From positions 496,001-560,000 of the forward strand of contig CM022375.1 of assembly GCA_011800155.1 (NCBI GenBank): DNA of 64,000 nt, given 5' to 3'. The stretch is from Flammulina velutipes (lineage: Eukaryota > Basidiomycota > Agaricomycetes > Agaricales > Physalacriaceae). Position numbers and translations under genes: made by a program. How positions within the stretch are numbered: position 1 is the stretch's first letter; each line of letters starts with the position of its first letter. Shown piece after piece: positions 24,691 through 36,313 of this stretch. The notes under the pieces were generated by a model. That model was not told the DNA's origin. It saw only the letters and a program-made list of their open reading frames with translations, and ran no database searches.

Positions 24691-25838
24691 GTGCTGACGA
24701 GCCTTGTCTTTTATCTACTTGGCCTGCTCTCGCCGCCGCTGCCACTGGACATTAGTCCGCCCCGGGACCACCTCCAGTTCGAACTACGCCATCTTCACGC
24801 CGTTTCGCCATCGTCTCGGGTCGTTTTCTCAAATGTGAATCCTGTCCTATGGAGAAGCCTTAGCGAGGACTATAGTGTTGCGACACGACAGCTATCGACG
24901 CACAGACCTCCGTCTTTTGATGTGTTTTCGGCGGCGCGCAGTCGATCCATGCGGCTCGGTCAGAGCGAGAGTTTGAGCTGGGAGCAGGATGAGGTCGCTG
25001 GCCCGGACGTGGAGACTAGAGAAGCGCTACTTATGCTTGCGAAGATGGCGAATAACGCGTATCTGCCGGACCAACAGTGAAGAAGGACAAACTCAACGAC
25101 AACCTACTGTTCAGCTGTTGCTGCGCGCGTGTCGACTGGACTTGGACCACTGTCTGCGGATGTTGCAGAGGAGGATGGAAATGCGACCAGACATGCCTAG
25201 AGGACGCTTTGAAGACAGCTTATTTTATCCTATCGGAACGGTGCGCAGGCAAATCGTCATTCATACCATTTGAAGTGACATATCCAACAGAACTTATACA
25301 ATAATCTGACATACATGTATCCTGAATCCAATATTTGGGTCATCGGTCACTCGTTGGGTGGCGCGTTGGCCAGTCTGATAGGTGTTACGTTCGGAGCTCC
25401 TGTAGTGGCGTTTGAGTCTCCCGGGGAGAAGATGGCCGCTGGACGTCTGCATTTACCATCCCCGCCATCGACGCGGCATATCATGCATGTATACCACACC
25501 GCGGATCCCATTGCCATGGGTACTTGCAACGGTGTTGTGTCGTCGTGTTCGTTGGGTGGATATGCCATGGAATCTAAGTGAGTTAAATTTATTCAATGCC
25601 GGAGAAAGAGGTCTAACCTTCGCAGATGCCATCTAGGCAAGTCCATCGTCTACGACACCGTCTCCAACCTGTCTTGGTCGGTATATGTACGGACGCATCC
25701 TATTGTGACGGTAATAGAGAAAGTGCTATCGGATCCGTGGCCGCCAATCTAGAGGTAGGTAGAGAAGTACCGGAAGCAGTGCATGAAGAGGATTGTGTGG
25801 TAGGTCAGACTCTCTTGGATGTGTTGAACGCGATATGC
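24691..25838 (+). pseudogene. ATG15-like autophagic lipase, inactivated
   Basis: Begins with a hydrophobic segment (MLTSLVFYLLGLLSPPLPL) and LQFELRHLHAVSPSSRVVFS, then STHRPPSFDVFSAARSRSMR and [14 protein letters not shown], all typical of the fungal lumenal lipase ATG15. A stop follows NAYLPDQQ at 25,078, and about 70-80 residues expected here are missing. The frame resumes at [20 protein letters not shown], then needs a shift before EDSLFYPIG. After an intron, YPESNIWVIGHSLGGALASL carries the catalytic Ser (GHSLGG), followed by THRMGTC-like and CHLGKSIVYDTVSNLSW blocks. A further frame break precedes EVGREVPEAVHEEDCV. The normal role is breakdown of autophagic bodies in the vacuole. Confidence 0.88.
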
Positions 25839-25841
25839 TGA

Positions 25842-26590
25842 CACGGAGTTCGCAACTAGGAATGTTATAGTTGGGAGTTTGGGGAGTATGATAAGCAATA
25901 ATACCTTACCTTTCGAGGGCAGAGCGTAATGAGCGTGTCATTCCTGTCCCGCCTGAATATCTTGTCGACTTGTCTATCGTGATGTCAGATGTTTCGTAAG
26001 TCTTAGCGGTGCAAACTGTAATACCTCGGAAAAGTTAAGGGACTACCAGGATAAAACTTGCATCCGAGTTGCATCCAGTGGGAGATATCACGGTTCATCG
26101 ACGTTGTCAAAGCAGTCAAAGTCCAGGCTACGAACAATGGTAAGCCGTTTTCCATGGCGACCTTCGCACTTCCTCTGGAAGCCTAGTGGTAGTGGTAGTC
26201 ATGCAAGTCATTTGGCACACTGCTTAGAAAATGAATGGTATGTTGGACGATAAATGGTATTACGTACAAGGAATGTTCAAGCGCTCTGACGCTGACTGGT
26301 AACTGCGAGATGGGGCTACTAATGTGACGACGACTAGACGAGGGTGCCTCAGAGGTAGAACAAAACAGGCATAGACTGAACATACCTCGACCGCACAAAG
26401 TCCACTCCTTTCTCGTACCCAGCCGAACCGGGATGCGCTGGTGTAAACTAGGGATGCCGATGACTCGTAGGTCGTAGACGATAGCGCCAAAATCTAGACA
26501 AATCGTCAGCCTCTCTTCCCTTCCATTGAACATGGGGCGCACATAGGCTGGTAAACTGTCAACTGGAGTGTTTATGTTGCCGCCTTGAGG
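25842..26590. other. No gene recognised
   Basis: Contains a reverse frame (26,183-26,542) related in its start (MRPMF...) to one at 28,264-28,449, part of the diverged tandem unit described next. Function unknown. Confidence 0.4.
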
Positions 26591-28720
26591 CTATTGGTAG
26601 TCCAGTTCAAAAGTAAGCTCGTCGATACGACCCTCTAGCTTCCGCCGTTCAAGTACCATCGGTATGATACGCGCGCCAGTGGGCAAGTTGAAGGCCTTGA
26701 GACAATCGAGACATGCAAAGTCGGGATCGTTGTATCGGTAGCAAATCAACACGGGCAACGATGTCACAAATACATAGAATAACGAAACGAGGCCAGCTTG
26801 CAGTTTCTCCACCGGGGCCCCAGCGACACTCGACCTTCCTTTGTTAATGTAGCTCATCGATGCTCCGGTTTCGTGTACAAGATCATCAGCAGCGTCTACT
26901 CCGTCTACGATCTGTCCGGTGAAATACAACCACGGGCGAATGGTAGTCCCCAAGACGTGAAGATTGTTCCTGAACCTCGGCAGAACATCTTGGCCCGGGC
27001 AGCTGAGGGTAATCTGCAGGATGGATAACTACGACAACGTTGGGAAACGATTCGAAGAGCTGCAAGAGCTGATGATCTAGCGTTCGGATAGCTACAGGCT
27101 GGGGCGCAATGAGCAAAATGCTCGTCATGGCTGAAAGACGACATATTGTTCGAAGGATATCCGGAGGATTTAGAGATTCACAAGTGTCTCGACGACAGCC
27201 AGACGGCAAGGTTCCCAGCTGGTGAAAGGATGGAATAGGCATGGTCATTCGCATCTCCTCTTGTGATCCGCGCCGAGATGGAAGGTTCATCCCTGGGGTG
27301 TGGCATCTTCGCTGGCATCGAAAGGCAACTCGCATATAGTATCGTCGATGGAGACGTAAAGGAAACACCCGGGCCGTCGATTCAGAAACGAACTTGACCG
27401 CCAAAGCCTGGACGAACGTTAACCTCTGTTCCGTTCGCTTAAACATGGGATGTACCTAGAGTCCCGCGGATAGTAGAAGAGAGATGGACGTTGCGGACGG
27501 CAGCCGCCAAAGGAGTCTGACAAGACCCGTTGCGAATTTCTCACGACACGTATCCTGTTGCGGCCTCTAGTCCTACCAGTCCATTAGTCGAGTCCCTCGA
27601 GCGCGTTAGATTTTCAGTGATCCATTACAAGATCGTGCATGCGGACGCAAGTTAGTACGTTTGACCTCGACTTCCTCCACCACAACCTCGGCGCCATGCA
27701 AATGGCGGTCGCATAGGTTCTCGAGGCGGTTCATCACCACTAACTTCCATCTATCCCCTCCGACTTCTTGACCTCTCCGTCCCCCGCAGCTGCTCCTCGA
27801 GGCTCGCAGCCTCATTTGGTGGGAGTGGATAGCATGCGAGATCGAGGTTCGACCCATCTATCGTTCGAATATCTAGAGGTGTATCGCATGTATTTGCGTC
27901 CATCGAGATGTGAGCTGGTCGCCCGAGTTGGCGGACTGGCTGATTGGCGGAGGACGCGTCCACAAGACGATGTCTGTTTCACCGAGGAGGAAAGACAAAG
28001 GAGAAGAGAATGCCGTCTGCTGACGGGTAAGAGCAGCAGCACGTAGCGCGGACGGAGTGACGAGGGACAAAATCGCGCCCGTATTCTGTTCCAAGATTGA
28101 TATGGGTAGATTGATCACTTTTTGAAACCCAATCCTTTTGGTCGCTGCAGGAAGTGAGTGGTACGTTTGAAAGAGGAAGGCTGTCGCGTACTTCACTTGA
28201 CTGGATGCGGCTGACATCCAATTAACGGTTCCTCCTGAAGGACGACGGGAGTCTAGTCGGAGGTTAGTCAGCCCTATACCATAGCGTCGGCGTAGACGGA
28301 CTATATTCGTTCCTCGAGCTTTGCAGATCATTGTTACTGGTAGGCGAAGATGCCCCAGTGTAGTAGAAGATAGTTGAATGGCCGCTAAATGAGTCTGGAA
28401 CAATGTCAGCTTCTCGAGTCTCCTCCGTCAGCCTGAACATGGGACGCACCTAGAGACGACCACATCGACCGCTGCCGCTGGCTCTCCCATGATGCGTATC
28501 CTGTTACAGCCACGGAGACGAGTCATAGTCGAGTCCCTCAAGCACGCTAGATTTCCGGTGCTCCGTTGATATTCTGCAAGCCGGAACATCGTCCAATACA
28601 AGGAGCATTCCATCGTGTTCCTTCGTTTGCAGGCAAATAAGGACGCCAATATGGTAATGCATCGAAGAGACAAGGCCAGTATGAGCGTTGGAGATGGTAG
28701 ACGGAAGGAAGGATCAATAC
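26500..28720 (-). repeat. Diverged tandem units of an unrecognised reverse-strand gene
   Basis: Three similar junctions recur at about 26,535, 27,445 and 28,440 (catggggcgcacatagg, catgggatgtacctagag, catgggacgcacctagag). Around the last two, words such as cgtatcctgttacagcc / cgtatcctgttgcggcc and gtcgagtccctcaagcacgc / gtcgagtccctcgagcgcgt show the same order. The units are ~1 kb and have drifted strongly. Probably a small local gene family, mostly decayed. Confidence 0.55.
26591..27446 (-). CDS. Hypothetical protein with one membrane segment, unit of a tandem family
   Basis: Two overlapping reverse frames: MFKRTEQRLTFVQALAVKFV (27,446 on) and, in another frame, MGTTIRPWLYFTGQIVDGVD leading to LQAGLVSLFYVFVTSLPVLI, a likely membrane helix, and a charged end (RKLEGRIDELTFELDYQ). 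A splice joining the frames near 27,020-26,960 is plausible but not certain. The start resembles the starts of neighbouring units at 26,542 and 28,449. No family recognised. Confidence 0.3.
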
Positions 28721-28730
28721 CGCCACGTGG

Positions 28731-29956
28731 GTGGCGTCATTCCGTATTTCTTACCACCAAGTCAACATGATGTCCTCTTGTTCGTATTTGGTTCACTCAA
28801 TATCCAAAGGTGCACCGTGTTTCTTTTCATCTTCGCTCATATGTTCTATAGCTGATGGCATTTCTGTTACTATCAATCTCGCTACGTACTCTTGTTGTCT
28901 TCGCATACTTCAATTGATGTGCTAAGCCTTGCAAATCTCACATGCATTGCTGTGTTTCCCATGCCGTGCTGTCAGCCGCCTCGTGTTCGCTCTGCTCTTC
29001 CTTGACAACTACCATGTCTTCAGCAAGCAAGCCTTCATTTCGATCGAAAACCTCCAGACTTTTCAAACGTGTCTTCCACCCATTGCGAAATTCTTTTTGA
29101 TTGGGCACTGCTTCCACGCCGACAACGAACCTCTGCCCGACAATGAAAACATCGCAGGACCGCAGGGCGGTTCTCTTCCAGCCCCGGACGTCTTAGCCCT
29201 TCCCCAATCCCTGGACGGTCAACCAGCAACGTCCAGAACGAAGGTAAACAAATTCGCCTGACGACATCTTTCTCAGGGCGCTAATCTACTTCATATGACG
29301 CGATTCTACCACCGTCTCGGGGCATCTTGACCCTCTGCCAATTACTGGACCGTCAATAAGCGACATCCAAGGTCAGCAAACTCGTTTCGCAAGGCATCTA
29401 TCAGCGTGTTAATATAATTTCTAGGACAAGACTCAAATACGTTCCAATCTGAGGCCGCCAATGGTAAGACCATTCGCAATACCGACGGCTGCAATCCTAA
29501 TCTACAACCAAGTCGCTCCCGATAACGTTCAGCAGGCTACGTCTCAGACGCCAGAGGGTTCCAGCACCGTTCAAGGTAGGACATTACCTTTAAATCGATA
29601 TCAGTCTGCTAATACACTCAACAGGACAGGAATCGACCATCGTCCCGGCCTTGCGCCGATCCCGTCAACTAGCAACCTCCAGACCGAAGGTAAGGAAACT
29701 CGCTTCGTAACATTTTTATCAGGGCGCTAATCTACTTTGTAGGACAAATTGCAGCTACAGCCTCATCGGAGGCCGTCAATCGTACGACCAGCCGCAATAC
29801 CGATGATACGATCTTAATCTACAAACCAGCTGCTCCCGATCTTGTTCATCCTTCTCCCCTGGCGCCGGAAGGTTCCAATACCGTTCAAGGTAGGATATCG
29901 CGCTCCATTCTGGATAACATGTTGAATTCACAAGCAAGAACCTCTGACTTTGCACG
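28731..29956 (+). pseudogene. Gene fragment built of duplicated exon-intron cassettes, cut by the transposon
   Basis: Two exons of nearly the same sequence occur 318 bp apart: 29,425-29,575 and 29,743-29,889. Both start after ...tag with GACAA and end GGTTCCA(G/A)(C/T)ACCGTTCAAG before gtagg. The exon between them (29,625-29,689) resembles the end of an earlier one near 29,160-29,240. They encode low-complexity Pro/Ser/Thr/Gln-rich text without a domain. The last donor (gtaggata, 29,890) faces the transposon end, so the downstream part of this gene has been separated or lost. Function unknown. Confidence 0.45.
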
Positions 29957-30315
29957 TACCATGTCAGGACAAATCGAGGTGGCCACGTCCGTCCGGACGG
30001 CCCCCGTCCTGACGTGTCCGGACGCCAACCCATTGTTTAATTGACTTCAATGTAGACGTAGCAGTAGAAATTCAATGCAACTTTATATTTGATATCTAAT
30101 GGGAACAAATTATAACTAAGATGACGTCCGGACACCTCTACGTCCAGACGTCAAGACATGCAGCAATAGAACACGTCAAGACATATGCCACTCATCAGCA
30201 TGACGACGTCTGGACGCCCGCCACTCCAGACGTCCGGACATGCTACAATGAGGACGCGTCAAGACACGGTCAATCCTAATTGCTGTCAAGACCCGTCACG
30301 ACGTCATAACGTCCA
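29957..30315 (+). repeat. KDZ left terminal inverted repeat with subterminal motifs
   Basis: Pairs with the reverse complement of 46,345-46,698. Conserved blocks include cgaggtggccacgtccgtcc, ccaacccattgtttaatt and gggaacaaattataactaag. It holds about a dozen copies of an 8-bp near-palindrome gtcNNgac (gtccggac, gtccagac, gtctggac, gtcaagac, gtcaggac), likely transposase-binding sites. Confidence 0.88.
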
Positions 30316-30654
30316 GACACGTCCAGAAGAGAGCGGGACGCCCGTGCATGAATGGATCACGAGTAAGTATTTATGGCCTGCGCCACTGACTGGCCAAACA
30401 CCCTTGCTCTGTTCCGATCTGTGCACCCTTACCAGTGTCTGAGTTCCTAGTCTCCAGACGAGTGATGGGCAGCATGAGAGGTGATTGGGACGCCACCTGA
30501 ATGTAGTGCTGGCGGGGAAGGTCGTGGTTGAAGGGAAAGGGAAAGGAAATCACGTGATAGCAGTGCTTTGCCTTTGAGGGGCCTCAAAGATCACACTCCG
30601 AGTAAACCGGACAGACAATGACCATAAGACAACGTAGCCTTACTACAATTGTAA
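30316..30654. other. Between left end and transposase stop
   Basis: No gene. Probably the 3' untranslated and terminator region of the transposase gene. No clear AATAAA signal was identified. Confidence 0.4.
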
Positions 30655-33600
30655 CTAATTTACTTCTTTGTCAATCTCATGTCCGCCGTGAAATGACTGC
30701 ATGATATCCCTTTCCAGCTGCGCCCTCTGCTCCTCTGTAGGGCTATCCGCCGCCTCAGCTGCCCAATCCAACACACATATTGGTCGTTTCCGCTCTAGAT
30801 ATGCTCCAAGGCTCTCTGTCTCCCGTGGCCATTCCCCACCACAAGAGGCAAAGGTTTCGCGAGCCCTCTGCGCCATTGTACTGAACATTGATGCCTTTTG
30901 CTTGGCGTACGCCACATAGCCTGATTTATCTCCTGAGGTAACCGATAACTTCAACGGGGTATCCCGCGGGATCGTGGATGCCATAGATGTCCAGTTGTCG
31001 CGCATTTTCTCGCATGCACGAACGTAGCAACGCGACTCTTGTTCTAAGATTTCCACTTCCTCGATTGCTCGATACATCTCTGCGCGCGCCCTGAACCATC
31101 GTACCCTTTTAACTGTTTACGAATGTCAGCTGAAGTTGACGTTCAAATCGTGTGTTTGACTGACCTTCAGTTACGAATTCGTTTTTCTGCTCATCCGCCA
31201 AATCTTTCAACGCGCCATATGTCCATATCCAGCTGTCTGTTTTGGAGCTATCGCCCAGGCTGAGGAATGTCGAAGCGTTCTTTGCCTGCAAGTCCTCCGG
31301 AGCCAACTTCGGATACACGACATCTTCTGAGTTGTCGGCGCGCCCCTGTAGAAGCATAAGACATCGACGAGCATGCTTATACGCAGACGCATGGGTATTC
31401 TTCTTGGCCACAACAGTGTTGATGTATTTCATTGAGCGAAGGTTCAACACCACACCCTGTGCGTTGCGGTTCTTGTTGTCGCGAAGAACCATTCCGTGGA
31501 TGATGACAATACAAAGCAACGCCACTGCTTCGTTTGCTTGCCCATCGCGTAAGCGCCTTTCAATTTCCCCGCAAGTCTTCAACCGAAGAGCCATCGTGAA
31601 CGGGTCTGGCGCTTCGCCCGCTGTCGTAGGGATCAACTTGAATTTGTATTTGCGCTGATACGAGGGCTTCATGAGGTCGGATGGCAACCATAGAACCTCC
31701 TTCTCGATGTCGTTGGTGTTTTCCGCCACATGAGTTGCCAGATCTTCGAGGGCAGGAATGTCGGCCAACTGAAGTTTGCGAAAGCGTATAAAGTCATTCC
31801 TAAGTGCCTGGCGCGCGGTCTCGATTTCTGGGGAGTGTCGATTCCCTCGCTTTTGTCGAGAAATTTGATGTCTGGGAACGTTGTAGATTACGCCAAAGAA
31901 TCAAAGCCATTGACTCACTGTTTCTCCTGGAGTTCGATGCCTAAATTGATCCACTCCAACGTTGGATTAGTACGTTTCCTCCACTGAGCCATTTTGCTGT
32001 TGTTCGAGGCAAGCTCCTCGGCTTCCAAGCTCCTGACGACCTCTTCTCGGCTGGGCACTATTGTGGCGTCAGTCTAAGAACTCAACCGCTCAGAAAGGGT
32101 TCACGTTTTTTCAAGGATAATTTATACGGGCTCGTCCACTTGCTCAGCGGTGTCTGATCTTCTGCACCCTCCAAAGACTTCTGCAACATTACCCAGTGGA
32201 CATCTTCCATTTTACTCCACTTTTCCACGCACACCTTGCCCATCGTTCGAGACGAATCCAGGAAAAAGTCGACCTTCTCTTGCTGCTGCTCCTGGGCCTT
32301 CAAAAGGTGTTTCTTTAGGTACCGTGCTAAGGGAGGTATCATGTTAGAACACCCCATCCGCGATAGAGCAAACCGACTTACCCTGTCCCTCTACTTTCCG
32401 CCAATTCCAAAAGATATGAAAGTCATTGAGCTTGTCATGGCGATGGCCATGATTCATCTGTCGCGTACTGCCACCCGATTGCTTCGTTTCCGCCCATGAA
32501 GGCTCTATTCCTTCTCCGTGGGTACGACCCGCTCCAGGGAAGAAGTTTAAAGCATAGGCGTATTGACAATCGACGATGTGCGCGTTGAGATGCATTTTCG
32601 GAATGAGCCAATAGACAAAGTCGACAGCGTCGGCGAATGGCCTCATTTCCTCCACATCTTCCGCCTTGAGCCTGAATCGCTTCGCAAAGTTGACCTGGAA
32701 CTGACAAGCAATGTCGTATGTGATGAGTACGCGGCGGAAATATTTTGCTGCACCCAACGACGATTTGACGGAAAGTGTCGCACCCAGTGCCCGTGCCACT
32801 GCGTAGTCTGCCAGGGCAAATCTGTAACGGGTGTCAGAGATGTCGAAGCAGGCGATAGTAACATTTCCCCTTACCTTTCCCCTTTAAATAAATCAACCAT
32901 CGATAGAAAAAGACTGTGGCGTCCACATTCGACCCCAATTACTCCCGTTATCACACACCCTTTGAACTTGAGTTTATTCTGCATCTCAACCGCATTGAAC
33001 GACGAGCACGATGATTTCTTTTGCGTTGGTCAGACCACTGCTAGGTATCAAATAATGACACGTACCTCTTCGGCTGTCTTGCCGTACTTGTTAATGTACG
33101 GTTGATAGTCGTCGTCCTTCGGGAAGAAGCCTTGGCCTGGTAGTAGAGAGACATCGTCCGGATCATCTACTTTAGCAAAACGCGAAAGCCCAAAGTGTCC
33201 ATCGAGCTGCTTAGTGGCTTGGACGACATGGCTGAAAAGATATCAGACCAGAAATGTGCAAAACTATACCACTCCTACATGAACTTTTCGGGAACACCGT
33301 CTATCTCCTCATCAGGCATATTGAATCCTCGTTGCGGGCATGCAAAGCATGGAACAACCACACTTTGGGGGCGACGGTAGGGGAAGATATCATCGATACC
33401 ATGTAATAGTCCTGCCCGTTTTTTTGCGAGAGCTGCGATCCAGATTCTATGCGCTCGAGCGAATTGCCTATAGATGTCCTATTCCACGAAATTAGAGAAG
33501 GCGCAATATGTTACGAAGTGCCACTCACCTTAGCGTCGTCAGGAAACCCGTTGTCAGTCTTTCTCTCCAATGCTGCGATGTAGTCGTAAGCTGATTTCTT

Positions 33601-34554
33601 GGATGTCAAAGTATGCAAATGGAAGTCCTTCATCACCTCCCAAGTGAAGCCTGTCTTCGGCCTCGCCACCGACGATGGTAGGATACTCGACTGCAAGCAC
33701 ATCTGGAAATGGTCTAGAGAGTTTCCATGCCAGCATTTGCACCAAAAGACTTGGAGCTCGTGGATACCATTGGTGTGCGTGAGGGTAAAGTTGCTTGTCC
33801 CTTCCCGACCACCCTCCCCCTCCCCCTCCATTTCCCCTTCCTTGTCGTTGCAGGTGGACTGGTACCCCACACAGGAAGCGAACTCGCTCGTTCGCGGGTG
33901 TCCGATGGTAACGATACGCCCTAGCTTGCACTGATCTTTCTTCTCTAGGAAGTCGCCGTTCCAAACGTATGCCCAGTGGAATTGTTGAGCACGGTGAGCC
34001 TCGAGAAAACACGGCTCGCAGCATGGCACCATGTAGTCGCATTCGTAACAGATGCACGATCGTATGCCATCCTCGCATTGGCATGGCTCTCCCAAAGTAT
34101 TATCGCTTTCGTGGACAAGCATCCAGTCGACGATGACATCCAGGCGACGTTCCAGTTCCAAGATCTTCATATGTGCTCCCTTCGACGTATGAGCATTATT
34201 TCTCCGAGTGAGCGTAGTATTTACCTGTGGCTTTGGGGCATTTACAATTTCAGGAGGCCCGGTGTCCTCGTCAACAGTCTCTGGAAACTGTGAAGTGGCC
34301 TCCGAATCGATTCTCTGGCGCTTCGCTTCGTGGTGCTTCATGGCGGCAAGGAAAGGCGACTGGTATTTGGATGGCGCAGCGGCTGTGGGTTGGATAGAAG
34401 GGTATTGATGGGTTACCACATTGGCTTCCTGTGGCGGGTCTTTCCTCTTGCGACTGCTGGCGTCGAAAATACCTTTCAATGATGCTGGTGGGGCCATAGC
34501 TAATAGTGTTAGTAGCCCCGGATCGTCTTGTATATAAGACGTCGTATTAGACAA
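30655..34554 (-). CDS. KDZ transposase with CxC2 domain
   Basis: Exons join in phase through eight introns (first one 33,479-33,528) into roughly 1,000 residues with no stop. Exon 1 has a disordered basic start (SLKGIFDASSRKRKDPP), a helix, then the CxC2 zinc cluster: PCQCEDGIRSCICYECDYMV, CCEPCFLEAH, FHWAYVWNGDF, LGRIVTIGH. Later exons give QLDGHFGLSR, MQNKLKFKGCVITGVIGVE, LITYDIACQFQVNFAKRFRL, KMHLNAHIVDCQYAYALNFF and RTHGEGIEPSWAE. These match the RNase H-like core of KDZ transposases, including the aspartates in LDGHF and YDIACQ and the acidic GEGIE motif. The C-terminal third is helical (REEVVRSLEAEELASNN, SLSWIW-like SDSWIWTYG). It should cut and join the element ends in the nucleus. 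Start at 34,554 chosen as the first ATG; a second Met follows 19 residues on. Confidence 0.92.
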
Positions 34555-34690
34555 TAAAGCTCATATTTCATTTGTAAGCAAGGGAGACAACAATAGAGAC
34601 GAGGAAATACGGATACGGATGGTGATCGTGATAAATGCATATGTAGCGAGGGATACTATAAATAAAATACACTGAGAGGAAAAAAAATAT

Positions 34691-35937
34691 CTAGACGACG
34701 ACAATGGCCTTGGAGGCAGAGCTGCCATCACCACCGAGGAATACAATATCGGATTCGTCGTCGGATATATCTAGCACTTCGTCGTCGGATATATCTAGCA
34801 CTTCGTCGTCGGATATATCTAGCACTTCGTCCTCGGATATATCTAACGCTTCGATAGGATCAGAGGTTGGTGGTGGGGTAAGCAGATATCTGGTAGCTGA
34901 GTGCGATGGGGATGGCGACCGAGCCCGCTTTCTGCCAGAGGGACCAGCGGTTGCGTTGATGGCAGCTGGAAAGCCCTATCAGTCATAGAAATTGTAGAAG
35001 AAAGTGGACTTACCAGGCTTGTCGACGGTACTATGAGGTCCAGCCACTGGGTAAAACAGCGGCGACAAGAGGGGAAAAGGAGCTGCGACTGGGACTGGCG
35101 AAGTCATTGGTCAATATGTCTTCAAGGGCATGTCGACATACCAGTCGCATCCACGCGTAGATGTTTCTTGGGCAAGTTGGTAGCTGCAGCGATCATTAGC
35201 AGCAAGTCGTGATTCTCCCCCAACAAAGACTGACCGTTCGCAGATCTCTTGCGCTTCTTCGACAGTGAACCGTCATTGTAGGCCTCGTCCAATAGCTGAG
35301 CCAGTGTCTTCTCGGGGGGTTCTGCTGCTGTCAGGCGAACGACGTCCGGCAGTCTGGTTGCATCCGTCCACTGTCTCTGGATCTTCAAGGGCGCCTGGAA
35401 GCCATTGTATCGCTCATAGAGGAGCATGACATCAGGAAGGGCATCGGCCCACGCCTGCTCCCATGCTGCGACTGAACGCTCGTAGACAGCCTTTTTCTTG
35501 CGAAACGCTGGCCAGTCGCCTCCTACTCCATCGACGTTCATGACAGCGACTTGTCCATTCCACTTTATCGTAGCATGCCTAGCCACTTTGAACGCGCGGA
35601 CGACGCCATCGACTAGCTCGCTGGCTGCAATATCGGGGGGTTCGTAGAGGACGACGCGATCACATTTATTTTGGATGCACTGCGGGTCTTGATTGAGCGA
35701 GCTCGGGGAAAGAAGGTGGAATGTGTATACCTGAATCGTCTGCATTCCCGCCTTGTCTCTCTGTTGCCCGCCTGTCACTGTGTGCAAGACATGTCTGCCC
35801 AATGCCGACCAAGGGCATGACTTATCAAAAGTTTTGGCGTTGGGGAATCGATAGGGCGAAAGAACACGGGCGATGTAGGTGTAGTCGTAGCTCTTCGAGT
35901 AGGGGTTGCGAGCGGGTGTGTAGAAGGGAGGCGCCAT
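34691..35937 (-). CDS. KDZ cargo protein with four tandem SUMO-interacting-like motifs
   Basis: First exon MAPPFYTPARNPYSKSYDYT to KKRKRSANG (a nuclear localisation signal), then short introns near 35,230-35,180 and 35,140-35,090 and one at ~35,015, ending SKAIVVV. The middle has a predicted globular part (DRVVLYEPPDIAASELVDGV, NGFQAPLKIQRQW) not matching a known family. The C-terminal tail is Pro/Ser-rich and then carries four units LDISEDEV/LDISDDEV, each a hydrophobic core followed by Ser-Asp-Asp-Glu, the pattern of a SUMO-interacting motif, and a final DIVFLGG. Start at 35,937 rather than 36,216 because a TATA-like box lies just upstream and the earlier 93 residues look non-coding. Likely a nuclear protein that contacts sumoylated partners; function inferred only from motifs. 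Confidence 0.7.
34755..34850 (-). repeat. Four 24-bp units encoding the SIM-like repeats
   Basis: Unit tcgtcgtcggatatatctag + cact, four copies in tandem, the last diverged (tcctcgg, aacgct). On the reverse strand each encodes eight residues VLDISDDE. Confidence 0.9.
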
Positions 35938-35970
35938 TGGATAGGATGACCCCCTCCCGCTGGAGGATCC

Positions 35971-35980
35971 TCTTTTATAG
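35971..35980 (-). promoter_or_regulatory. TATA-like box of the SIM-repeat gene
   Basis: ctataaaaga on the reverse strand, 34-43 bp before the chosen ATG at 35,937. The spacing to the start codon is short, so the leader would be only a few bases long or the box may be chance. Confidence 0.3.
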
Positions 35981-36313
35981 TCGGAGGATACATCCTGTTT
36001 GAACGTCAATTGTTGCTCATTGGAATCAATGCGAGTGCTTACCGTGTGGATAGTAAACTTAGCAGACGAGGAATGACCAGATATTTGACCGTAATTGCGG
36101 TATCTCGCTGATTGAACATGATGGTGCAAAAAGAAATCAATAACGTGGCAAAGAGCAATCACGTGGCTGGAAGCGTCAGCCGAATCTTGCAAATCCGAGA
36201 TGCCCGGACTCCTCATTTTAGAGATGCATTATAGAAATATCGTGACCAGGATATACATACGATGGAGAGTCATCAAAGGCTGTATATAGGCTAGGCATAG
36301 GTAGTCTTCTAGT

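Noticed and set aside
29967..30045. Coding continuation of the cassette gene into the transposon end
   Set aside because: The same sequence is present, inverted, at the other end of the element, so it belongs to the transposon; the frame stops after about 25 codons.
29957..30315. CRISPR-like array of short repeats
   Set aside because: Repeats are 8-bp near-palindromes with irregular spacing inside a transposon end, in a eukaryotic genome.
34704..34988. Forward frame with repeated SSSDISST units
   Set aside because: It is the opposite strand of the SIM-repeat exon. The reverse frame has in-phase exons, a nuclear signal and a natural stop; the forward one has none.
35938..36216. Upstream start for the SIM-repeat gene at 36,216
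   Set aside because: The added 93 residues look non-coding and the TATA-like box lies between the two ATGs.
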